This document shows, piece after piece, positions 22,316 through 28,303 of a stretch of 60,543 bases of DNA. The position numbers were made by a program, and so were the translations under genes. Location: IMG/VR virus record IMGVR_UViG_3300046507_000399, positions 1 through 60,543 of that record; one strand, given 5' to 3'. The stretch comes from a virus. The notes beneath the pieces were generated by a model that worked only from the letters and a program-made list of their open reading frames with translations, did not search any database and was not told the DNA's origin. Each line of letters begins with the position of its first letter. The stretch's first letter is position 1.

Positions 22316-22616
22316 AGCTGACCTTGAGCAAGGCCTTAGCGATCTCAACGACCTGCGCCTTCTGGGTGCTGCTCATCTTGTCGTAGAAGTCCCAGATCTC
22401 TTCGGAAGCCTGGGCCTGCGGATCGCGCTTAAGTAGGTCGGCCGGCTCGCAGCCAAGCGCTTCAGCGGCTCGCTCCAGGAATTCTTGGTCATACTTCCTC
22501 GAGCCCTTTTCGATCTTCGAAAGGTTGCCCTGGTTGATCCCGACGCGCTCGGCCAGCTGGACCTGCGACATGCCGCGGTGCTTCCGCCATTCGCGAATGA
22601 AGTGAGGTTGTCCCAT
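22314..22616 (-). CDS. cI: CI-like lysogeny repressor (HTH_3)
   Basis: 100 aa from ATG 22616 (MGQPHFIREWRKHRGMS); an ATG at 22622 adds two residues. HTH: 'MSQVQLAERVGINQGNLSKI' then 'EKGSRKYDQEFLERAAEALG'. After the HTH there are only about 45 residues, and no S24 self-cleavage domain, so RecA-driven autocleavage is unlikely. Divergent from a Cro-like gene across three GACATATTC operators, with a fourth similar site over its own start codon (22618-22626). Confidence 0.85.
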   Translation of the reverse strand: MGQPHFIREWRKHRGMSQVQLAERVGINQGNLSKIEKGSRKYDQEFLERAAEALGCEPADLLKRDPQAQASEEIWDFYDKMSSTQKAQVVEIAKALLKVS

Positions 22617-22704
22617 GGGCATATTCTGCGCGAGGTGACGATTTACCCCGATAGCTCGACGGACATATTCCGCTTGCATTAGAATATGTCCGGGTGACAT
22701 ATTC
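22617..22704. promoter_or_regulatory. cI-cro operator region (OR-like)
   Basis: GACATATTC sites: GGACATATTC (22661-22670), inverted GAATATGTC (22682-22690), GACATATTC (22696-22704), and a weaker GGCATATTC (22618-22626). Plus promoter for cro: TTGCAT (22674-22679), 18 bases, CATATT (22698-22703), placing the transcription start at or next to the ATG at 22710. The three strong sites flank or overlap both promoter elements, as in lambdoid OR. Confidence 0.7.
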
Positions 22705-22709
22705 TAGGC

Positions 22710-22904
22710 ATGACGCTCGACAAGCACATGACCGACCACAAGATGACGGACGCGAAGCTGGCCTCGATGGTCGGCGTGACGCAGCCGCATATCTGGCGGA
22801 TCCGGAACCGCAAGGCGCGCCCTTCACCGGACGTGGCAAAGCGTATCGAGGATGCCACTGGCATACCGGCGTCGGATCTCATCTTCATCGATTTGGCGCG
22901 GTGA
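22710..22904 (+). CDS. Cro-like HTH protein, probably leaderless
   Basis: 64 aa. 'LASMVGVTQPHIWRIRNRKA' is a classic lambda-type HTH; starts MTLDKHMTDHKMTDAKL. The ATG follows the predicted -10 by about 6 bases and has no Shine-Dalgarno sequence, so the mRNA is likely leaderless, which is common in Caulobacterales. An internal ATG (Met7) is an alternative start. Expected to compete with CI at the shared operators. Confidence 0.8.
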   Translation: MTLDKHMTDHKMTDAKLASMVGVTQPHIWRIRNRKARPSPDVAKRIEDATGIPASDLIFIDLAR

Positions 22905-22911
22905 GGGAGGT

Positions 22912-23334
22912 CTAGATGCCTCTGCACCCCGCGCAAGCCTCGCAGGCCCGCCGTAGCTCCTCGATGGCCTTCACCGGCGAAGGCGCGCCCTCTCGCGGGC
23001 GAAGCGCTGTCAGGCCTTTCGCGGCGCGGCGCATGTTCACGCCGCATCGCGCGACGTCGAGTTGCGTTGGCCTGCTGGTGGCCAGGATGGAAGCCAGGGC
23101 CAGCCGCACGGCGGCGGTTTCCGACTTCTCGACGGGGAACGGGATCACTTTGGCGTCTGCTTCGGACATGCGTCCGACTCGCTGCCCTGACTCCGCCAGA
23201 ACCGGACGTGCGACCGTTAACACTTTCCCCGAAACGGGGACGGCCTTCGGCTCCAATTCCTCGCCGATGCGGCGCACGAAGGCTCCGAGATACGCCAAGT
23301 CCTCGGCGTATGTGCTGGGTACTGAGTTGGCCAT
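22912..23334 (-). CDS. hypothetical 140-aa protein
   Basis: ATG 23334 (MANSVPSTYAEDLAYLGAFV) with GGAGGTG upstream. Convergent with cro (7 bases apart). N-terminal helix, basic linker 'AKVIPFPVEKSETAAVRLAL', C-terminus with 'CEACAGCRG'. Transcription of this gene would run into cro, so the pair could be mutually antagonistic. No recognised family. Confidence 0.6.
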   Translation of the reverse strand: MANSVPSTYAEDLAYLGAFVRRIGEELEPKAVPVSGKVLTVARPVLAESGQRVGRMSEADAKVIPFPVEKSETAAVRLALASILATSRPTQLDVARCGVNMRRAAKGLTALRPREGAPSPVKAIEELRRACEACAGCRGI

Positions 23335-23379
23335 AAAGCGGCACCTCCGCCGCCATGACCGTATCAAAAGTTACAATCG

Positions 23380-23625
23380 TCAATGCGACGATTTGGCCCC
23401 TTGCACGGCGGAAAGCACGCGGACCCAGAGCGCTTTGGCGTCGGCGAATGCATCGACGTCCTCTTGCTCCGTAAAGGTTTGCTGCAACTCCGAGCCCTCC
23501 GTGAAGGACATTTCCACGCCGGCGCGGAAGCGCTGCAGCATGGCGGGCGGCATGGCGCGCAGCAGCGCCAGCGCGCCGATCAAGATGAATATCGTGAGGG
23601 CGCGAACGCCAAGTGAGATGGGCAT
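23380..23625 (-). CDS. 81-aa membrane-anchored protein
   Basis: Starts MPISLGVRALTIFILIGALA with AAAGGACC upstream: one N-terminal membrane helix, then a polar, acidic, helical domain (FTEQEDVDAFADAKALWVRV). Could be an exclusion protein or small envelope regulator; no family recognised. Confidence 0.6.
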   Translation of the reverse strand: MPISLGVRALTIFILIGALALLRAMPPAMLQRFRAGVEMSFTEGSELQQTFTEQEDVDAFADAKALWVRVLSAVQGAKSSH

Positions 23626-23886
23626 TTCGGTCCTTTCGCACGGTCAAGCTGTCGGCGAGATGAATGAATTGTTCCCCGCGCTGCGGCACGGTGCCGCAGG
23701 GAAGGGTGACGTCGCGGAAGTTGAGGTTCGACAACCCGACGTACCCGTATCGGGTCTGGGCTAGGCGCCATGGCTCGGGGGCAAACACACAACCAGATCG
23801 ACCAGCAAGCCGCTCTCCCGGCTGGCTGCGTCGCGGCTCGCGCGGGGCCAATGGGTGCTCCCGTTGAGAATGGAAACCCGCGCGCG
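23626..23886. other. intergenic region with hairpins
   Basis: Contains a strong palindrome CTGCGGCACGGTGCCGCAG (23681-23699) and ACCCGATACGGGT (about 23743-23755 on the complement). Open frames on both strands cross it but none has a ribosome-binding site and gene-like composition that I trust. It could be the leader or promoter of the minus-strand gene at 23380-23625. Confidence 0.4.
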
Positions 23887-24117
23887 TCAAACCACATCCC
23901 CTTTGCCGTCGCTGCTCCCCTGGCGCCGGCAAATGCGCGCGACCGGATGGGCCCTCCCTCCCGCGTCCCGGTCGCGCGCACCCCCAAGCTTCATGTCGAT
24001 GATTTTCTTGGCCATGACGCGACCTGCATGGGCGCGGGCGGCCAGCTCGTCGGCTCGCCGCTGATCTTCGACCGCCTGGACCACGTAGGCCAGCACACGT
24101 CCCCAATCCCCACTCAT
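23887..24117 (-). CDS. hypothetical 76-aa helical protein
   Basis: From ATG 24117 (MSGDWGRVLAYVVQAVEDQR); ATG 24132 is possible. One long amphipathic helix ('RRADELAARAHAGRVMAKKI') and a basic, disordered-looking tail. The upstream signal (GAGGGCG) is weak and close. Divergent from 24216. Confidence 0.45.
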   Translation of the reverse strand: MSGDWGRVLAYVVQAVEDQRRADELAARAHAGRVMAKKIIDMKLGGARDRDAGGRAHPVARICRRQGSSDGKGDVV

Positions 24118-24215
24118 CGCCCTCAAGTCCATGCCGCGCGGCCCGCCTGCCGCGATGGCCGGACCATGCCCGAAATGGGTACGGGCCTCACCTTGCAAAC
24201 CGGAGCGACTTTGCA

Positions 24216-24659
24216 ATGACCGCTCGAGCCCTGACCCTTGGAGAAGTGAAGGCCCACTTCCGACAGCTTGTGAAAGCGGCCGGCGGTGTTGAGGCCTGCG
24301 GAATTGAGCTGGGCGTCTCGCACCAGTGGATCTCCGAGCTTCAGAACCCCAACAAGCCGGAAGCCCTTCCTACGTTCATGCAGATCATGGCCCTGGAGGT
24401 CGTGGCGAAGCAGGACATCGTCACCGGCGCCGCGTCTCGCGCCATCAAGGGCCAGGCGACCGACGACATCGCCGATGCCGCCGTCGCTGCCGTCGCCGCG
24501 AGCGCCGACGTGCTCCGGCTGGTCCACGACATGGACCGCGATGGTAAGCGCGACCACGGCGAGATCCGCGCCGTCCAGCGCGCGACCCAGGAGAATGCCC
24601 GGGGCGCCCTGGAGCTGGCCGATGTCGCCGCCCGCCTGACCCCGAAGGTGGCGTCATGA
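24216..24659 (+). CDS. phage HTH regulator (CII-like position)
   Basis: 147 aa, first gene of the rightward operon. 'GEVKAHFRQLVKAAGGVEAC', 'IELGVSHQWISELQNPNKPE' is an HTH with a recognition helix; the C-terminal half is helical. Two TTGCAA palindromes 18 bp apart (24193-24198 and 24211-24216) sit at its start and may be its operator. Position resembles lambda cII, but homology is not shown. Confidence 0.6.
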   Translation: MTARALTLGEVKAHFRQLVKAAGGVEACGIELGVSHQWISELQNPNKPEALPTFMQIMALEVVAKQDIVTGAASRAIKGQATDDIADAAVAAVAASADVLRLVHDMDRDGKRDHGEIRAVQRATQENARGALELADVAARLTPKVAS

Positions 24660-24952
24660 GCGCGATCGGGAAGGGCGACTTCGTCGAGGCGCTGAGCACG
24701 TGGCCATGCGCAGGTGTCACCAAGGGCGTGATCTACCGCGTATGCGAGATCATCCAAGTCAACGATGAGTTCGACCCGTGCGAACTCTGCGGAGACGAGG
24801 GTGACGGCCTTCGGCTGGACGGCGTGCCGATGCATCCCGACCATGCGCTCTGCCACTGCGGGTTCAAGCCGATCTCCGGCGGCGCGCCCGGCATGTTCTC
24901 CCACCTTCTGAAGCAACCGACTGACGCTCCTAGGGAGCCCGTCGCAGCATGA
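24656..24952 (+). CDS. 98-aa protein with zinc-type Cys cluster
   Basis: Starts [20 protein letters not shown]. '[13 protein letters not shown]' and '[11 protein letters not shown]' give a split CxxC/CxC metal site. This '[10 protein letters not shown]...GV..G.IYRV' beginning resembles an SH3-like beta-barrel. Coupled (ATGA) to both neighbours. Confidence 0.6.
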   Translation: MSAIGKGDFVEALSTWPCAGVTKGVIYRVCEIIQVNDEFDPCELCGDEGDGLRLDGVPMHPDHALCHCGFKPISGGAPGMFSHLLKQPTDAPREPVAA

Positions 24953-25149
24953 ACAAGCCCGACACCAAGCTCTACTGCAGCTTTTGCGGAAAGAGCCATC
25001 GCGAGGTGAAAAAGCTCATCGCCGGGCCGACCTCCTTCATCTGCAACGAGTGCATCCGGATTTGCAGCGCGATCCTCGACGAAGAGGACCGTCAACCAAC
25101 GCCGGAGCAGATCGCCGCCACCATTGGCTGGGAAGGGGCGATCCCATGA
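24949..25149 (+). CDS. stand-alone ClpX zinc-binding domain protein
   Basis: 66 aa. '[20 protein letters not shown]' then '[20 protein letters not shown]' matches the N-terminal zinc-binding domain (zf-C4_ClpX) of the ClpX unfoldase almost residue for residue: Cys10, Cys13, Cys32, Cys35. The AAA+ ATPase part is absent. In ClpX this domain dimerises and docks adaptors and substrates such as SspB-type proteins. A free copy could block, redirect or tether substrates to host ClpXP, which in Caulobacterales controls the cell cycle. Family assignment is confident; role is inferred. Confidence 0.88.
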   Translation: MNKPDTKLYCSFCGKSHREVKKLIAGPTSFICNECIRICSAILDEEDRQPTPEQIAATIGWEGAIP

Positions 25150-25247
25150 ACCCGCGTCCGGATCCCAAGATCCCACTCGCCTTGGCCGTCTCTATCACGC
25201 TGGCGCTGTGGGTTCTGATCATCGTCGCTCTCCGCACCTTGCGGTGA
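25146..25247 (+). CDS. 33-aa membrane peptide
   Basis: ATG overlaps the previous stop (ATGA). [20 protein letters not shown] then [13 protein letters not shown]: proline-rich start and one membrane helix. Too short for most gene finders. Confidence 0.55.
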   Translation: MNPRPDPKIPLALAVSITLALWVLIIVALRTLR

Positions 25248-25307
25248 CGGCCTGGCCAAGCGTCGGGGCCTTCAAGACCGGCGCAGATAGGGAAGGGGCT
25301 TTCCCCG

Positions 25308-25730
25308 ATGAAGACCAACACCAACCGGCGCGCCGGAACTATCGCCGCCGCGATCGCTGTCACCCTGGCGACCTCGGCGTGCGACATGATCCCGTCGTAT
25401 CGGGTCTACAACGCCCGCAAGACCGGTGAGGCCGAACTGGCCCAGGCCGACGGCAACCGGCAAATCAAGGTTCAAGAGGCTAAGGCCGCCTTCGAGTCCG
25501 CCGACTATCTGGCCAGGGCCGAGATCCGGAAAGCCCAAGGCGTCGCTACGGCCAACAAGATCATGGCCGACAGCCTGGGCGGGCCCGACGGCTATCTCCG
25601 CTGGAAGTACATTGAGATGCTCCAGGAGACGGCCGGCAAGGGCCAGACGACCGTCTACGTGCCGACCGAGGCCGGCCTTCCGATCACTGAGGCTGGGCGC
25701 CGCCCCGCCGCTCAGTCGGAGGCTCGCTGA
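25308..25730 (+). CDS. lipoprotein with SPFH/band-7-like tail
   Basis: 140 aa. Signal peptide with lipobox-like 'ATSAC' (Cys25), then a charged Ala-rich coiled coil ('KVQEAKAAFESADYLARAEI') and 'ANKIMADSLGG', 'YLRWKYIEML', 'TVYVPTEAGLPIT', which resembles the end of band-7/stomatin-type proteins. Probably anchored in the envelope. The ribosome-binding site (GGAAGGGG) lies in a small hairpin GGGG-cttt-CCCC. Superinfection exclusion is one possible role. Confidence 0.65.
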   Translation: MKTNTNRRAGTIAAAIAVTLATSACDMIPSYRVYNARKTGEAELAQADGNRQIKVQEAKAAFESADYLARAEIRKAQGVATANKIMADSLGGPDGYLRWKYIEMLQETAGKGQTTVYVPTEAGLPITEAGRRPAAQSEAR

Positions 25731-25732
25731 TC

Positions 25733-26017
25733 ATGGCCGACGCTACCAAGAAGCTGTTCGCCTTCCACTTCGACTGCGGACGCATGGGCGACCTCAATGG
25801 GCTGTTCATCAGCACCGACGAGGCGGTCAAGGCCATCACGGGCCAGGAAGTCAACTTCGGCGAAGTGCTCGGCAAGCACTCCGAAATCTCGGGTCCGATC
25901 GAGGCCGAAGACATCACCGAGAAGTCGGCCGACCAAGACCTGATCGAAAAGCTGGAGGGCATCTTCGGCGCCACGGTCAGCGGCTACTCACCCTTCGACT
26001 ACATCGAGGAGGCATGA
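25733..26017 (+). CDS. hypothetical 94-aa protein
   Basis: Starts MADATKKLFAFHFDCGRMGD. Compact alpha/beta protein: 'LFISTDEAVKAITGQEVNFG' and 'FGATVSGYSPFDYIEEA'. Proteins of this kind are seen in phages, without known function. Confidence 0.65.
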   Translation: MADATKKLFAFHFDCGRMGDLNGLFISTDEAVKAITGQEVNFGEVLGKHSEISGPIEAEDITEKSADQDLIEKLEGIFGATVSGYSPFDYIEEA

Positions 26018-26019
26018 TC

Positions 26020-26286
26020 ATGGCCGACGGCAGCAATCACCCCGACGTGCTGAACTCGACGGCTCAGGGCCAGATCAAGTCGATCATTGACCGAGCCGAA
26101 CGGCTGGAGGTCGAGAAGACCGAAATCATGGAGCAGCTCAAGGAGTTGTTTCACGAGGCAGCCGGCAACGGCTTCGACGTCCGCATCCTGAAAAAGGTCG
26201 TCCGGATCCGCAAGGAAGACCGCGCCAAGCGCCAAGAGGCCGACGCGATCCTGGAGCTCTATTTGCACGCCGTTGGAGAAATCTGA
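26020..26286 (+). CDS. GapR-family (DUF2312) DNA-binding protein
   Basis: 88 aa from ATG 26020, chosen because GAGGAGG is 7 bases upstream (an in-frame ATG at 26014 is too close). 'GQIKSIIDRAERLEVEKTEI', 'ELFHEAAGNGFDVRILKKVV', 'RIRKEDRAKRQEADAILELY' matches DUF2312 along its length. In Caulobacter GapR is an essential nucleoid protein that clamps overtwisted DNA ahead of replication and transcription. The phage copy probably binds phage or host DNA, or forms mixed oligomers with host GapR. Confidence 0.88.
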   Translation: MADGSNHPDVLNSTAQGQIKSIIDRAERLEVEKTEIMEQLKELFHEAAGNGFDVRILKKVVRIRKEDRAKRQEADAILELYLHAVGEI

Positions 26287-26288
26287 CC

Positions 26289-26510
26289 ATGTGCGACTGC
26301 ATCAACCAAATGGACGCGCTTCTCGCCGAGAAGAACACGGGAATTGTCTCGACCATGTTCGGCAAGCCGCCGCGCATGATCGTCCAGACTTACCAGCGCC
26401 AGACGGGGCGTGGAAAGCCGAAAGCGGTAGCGCTCATCGCCGCTTACTGCCCGTGCTGCGGTGACAAGTACGTCGCCGACGCGCCTGCCGCCCAGGCGGA
26501 GGCCGCCTAG
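26289..26510 (+). CDS. 73-aa zinc-binding protein
   Basis: Starts MCDCINQMDALLAEKN; N-terminal CxC and 'AAYCPCCGDKYVAD' could form one metal site. Similar small proteins occur in many Alphaproteobacteria phages. Function unknown. Confidence 0.65.
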   Translation: MCDCINQMDALLAEKNTGIVSTMFGKPPRMIVQTYQRQTGRGKPKAVALIAAYCPCCGDKYVADAPAAQAEAA

Positions 26511-26729
26511 ATGGAGGCCCTCCGCCACTTCATCATGGACTGGTCGCCGCTCGTCCTTCTCGTCGTGGTCATCTACCTGGCCTTAACGATCCAGGAGGCC
26601 GTCGAAGCGCTCAAGGATCTCTTCGAGGTCATGGGCGAACACACTGCCGAGAAGGCTGGCCTGCTTCGCGCTGAACTCGATCGCTACGAGCGCGAGACCG
26701 AGCGGGACTTCCCCCTCGGAGGGTCCTGA
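26511..26729 (+). CDS. 72-aa membrane protein
   Basis: Starts MEALRHFIMDWSPLVLLVVV: one membrane helix (about 12-28), then a charged helix ('RAELDRYERETERDFPLGGS'). No recognised family. Confidence 0.55.
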   Translation: MEALRHFIMDWSPLVLLVVVIYLALTIQEAVEALKDLFEVMGEHTAEKAGLLRAELDRYERETERDFPLGGS

Positions 26730-26731
26730 TC

Positions 26732-27016
26732 ATGGGCGCCGTTCACCCCAAGGCGACCGTCGGCCTGGACGGCGCCGAATACCGCGATTGGCGGAGGGCG
26801 CTTAGCGAGGCCCTCCGCTGGCCCTGGCGATTCATGAGCGTGGACCTGACCAAACCGCCCGCTCCGCCGACGCAGGTCGAGCCGTTCGAGCGCCTTCGCG
26901 CCTGCGCCGCGTCTAGCGACCCTGGCTGTGTACAGGCCCGCAAGAGCTTGAAGGTCGCCACCTTGCGCGGCCTGGCCCAAGCGACGGGTAAGCCACTTCC
27001 TCCTGGGATGGCCTGA
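26732..27016 (+). CDS. hypothetical 94-aa protein
   Basis: Starts MGAVHPKATVGLDGAEYRDW; Trp/Arg-rich first third, then 'CAASSDPGCVQARKSLKVAT'. Two bases from the next gene. No recognised domain. Confidence 0.55.
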   Translation: MGAVHPKATVGLDGAEYRDWRRALSEALRWPWRFMSVDLTKPPAPPTQVEPFERLRACAASSDPGCVQARKSLKVATLRGLAQATGKPLPPGMA

Positions 27017-27018
27017 CC

Positions 27019-27675
27019 ATGGCCGGGGGCGAACTCTTCAAGTCCACCTACGCCTTCAACGATCGGATCGGCGGCTGTGAGCGCGTGCAGATCATCGCCT
27101 GCGCCTGTGGTCGCAACGCCATGGTGAAGGACGAGGTCGCGCGCGGTAGCGGGTTCACCGCCGCCGCCGCCCAGTTTCGCCGCCTCGGCTGGCGCGTCGC
27201 CGGCAAGCGCCGCGACGACACCTGTCCGGACTGCATCGCCGGCCGCCCCGTGCCGGTCCTCAAGCCCAAAGGTCCCAAGATGACCACCACCAAAGCGGCG
27301 GGCCAACCCGGCGTCGCCCTCGGCGTTTCAGCCGCACCGCCCCGCCAGCCCACCTTCGAAGACTGGCGCCGGATCCGCGAAGTTCTGGACGTAGATTATG
27401 ACGACGTCGCGGGCCGATACCGTGAGGCGCTGAACGATCGCATCGTTTCCGAGCGCCTACTTGTCCCGCGAGCCTGGGTTACCGAGGAGCGCGAGCGCGC
27501 ATACGGCCCTGAGCGCTGCGAAGCCGATACCCGCGACCTCGACGACCTGAAGCAGATCGTTGCCATGGCTGGGGAGCTTTCGGCCAAGCACCTCGAGTTG
27601 GCCGCGTCCGCCGAGAACCTCGGCAAGAACGCTCAACGCTTGGCCGACAAGCTGGCCGCGCGAGGTGTCGCATGA
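27019..27675 (+). CDS. 218-aa protein: zinc-finger N-terminus plus helical domain
   Basis: Residues 20-75 hold Cys pairs ('IIACACGRNA' and 'DTCPDCIAG') spaced like a zinc beta-ribbon; residues 110-215 are helical ('FEDWRRIREVLDVDYDDVAG'). The join at 'KMTTTKAAGQP' looks like a linker, and an internal ATG there could produce the second half alone. No recognised family. Confidence 0.6.
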   Translation: MAGGELFKSTYAFNDRIGGCERVQIIACACGRNAMVKDEVARGSGFTAAAAQFRRLGWRVAGKRRDDTCPDCIAGRPVPVLKPKGPKMTTTKAAGQPGVALGVSAAPPRQPTFEDWRRIREVLDVDYDDVAGRYREALNDRIVSERLLVPRAWVTEERERAYGPERCEADTRDLDDLKQIVAMAGELSAKHLELAASAENLGKNAQRLADKLAARGVA

Positions 27676-28103
27676 CCGACGTGATCGGATACACCGCCCG
27701 CCGCACCGACGCCGATCGCCGACCGCATGTGGCGGTCGCTCGGCCAAACGACGGACCCGGCTCAATCGAGCGCCGCTATCAGCTCTCGGAGGAGATCCGC
27801 CAGCGCGTCGAGAACAAGCTTCGGCGCCTTCGGTGCGAGGAGACCTCGGACGAGGCTCGCGCCCGCCTGGCCGTCTTCCACCGCAAGATGATCCTCGTCG
27901 CCCTCATCGAGAACGGTCCGATGCTGATGTCGAGCCTCGCCGTCGCGGCCGGGATCGAGGTCGGCTCCACCTCCCTCATCGGCTCCAAGATGGAGGCCGA
28001 AGGCCTGATCACCCGTGAGGTCATCGGCACGAACAGCAAGGCTCCGACCAGAGCGACGATCACGGACCTAGGCCGCGCCTACATCGAGGCGGCTTCCCAA
28101 TGA
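27672..28103 (+). CDS. winged-helix (MarR-like) DNA-binding protein
   Basis: 143 aa. Residues 75-140: 'MILVALIENGPMLMSSLAVA', 'STSLIGSKMEAEGLITREV', 'ATITDLGRAYIEA' follow the MarR-type wHTH order. N-terminal half is basic. Likely a regulator of the rightward operon. Confidence 0.6.
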   Translation: MTDVIGYTARRTDADRRPHVAVARPNDGPGSIERRYQLSEEIRQRVENKLRRLRCEETSDEARARLAVFHRKMILVALIENGPMLMSSLAVAAGIEVGSTSLIGSKMEAEGLITREVIGTNSKAPTRATITDLGRAYIEAASQ

Positions 28104-28303
28104 GCACTTACATCAGCACCCCTCCGAACCACGCCAACGGCTTCCATGACCCCGGCCATAGCTGGGAAGAGCACGCCGAGCGCCGCTTGGCCTGGGTCTA
28201 TGGACCCGCCCGCGCCGAGGCGGTGATGGCCGGCCGCGACCCTGCCACGAACGCTGACATCGCCGCTTGGACGGGCCTTGGTGAGGGGAGGGCTGCGGCT
28301 TGA
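28100..28303 (+). CDS. hypothetical 67-aa protein
   Basis: Starts MSTYISTPPNHANGFHDPGH; His/Trp-rich first third then helix. Overlaps both neighbours by 4 bases. Confidence 0.55.
   Translation: MSTYISTPPNHANGFHDPGHSWEEHAERRLAWVYGPARAEAVMAGRDPATNADIAAWTGLGEGRAAA

Noticed and set aside
22679-24106. 475-codon minus-strand frame crossing the cro region
   Set aside because: Overlaps cro, the operators and two better minus-strand genes. A short stretch near 23640-23760 looks protein-like but has no start or ribosome-binding site.
23770-24219. 149-codon plus-strand frame
   Set aside because: Low-complexity composition and overlap with a more gene-like minus-strand frame (23887-24117).
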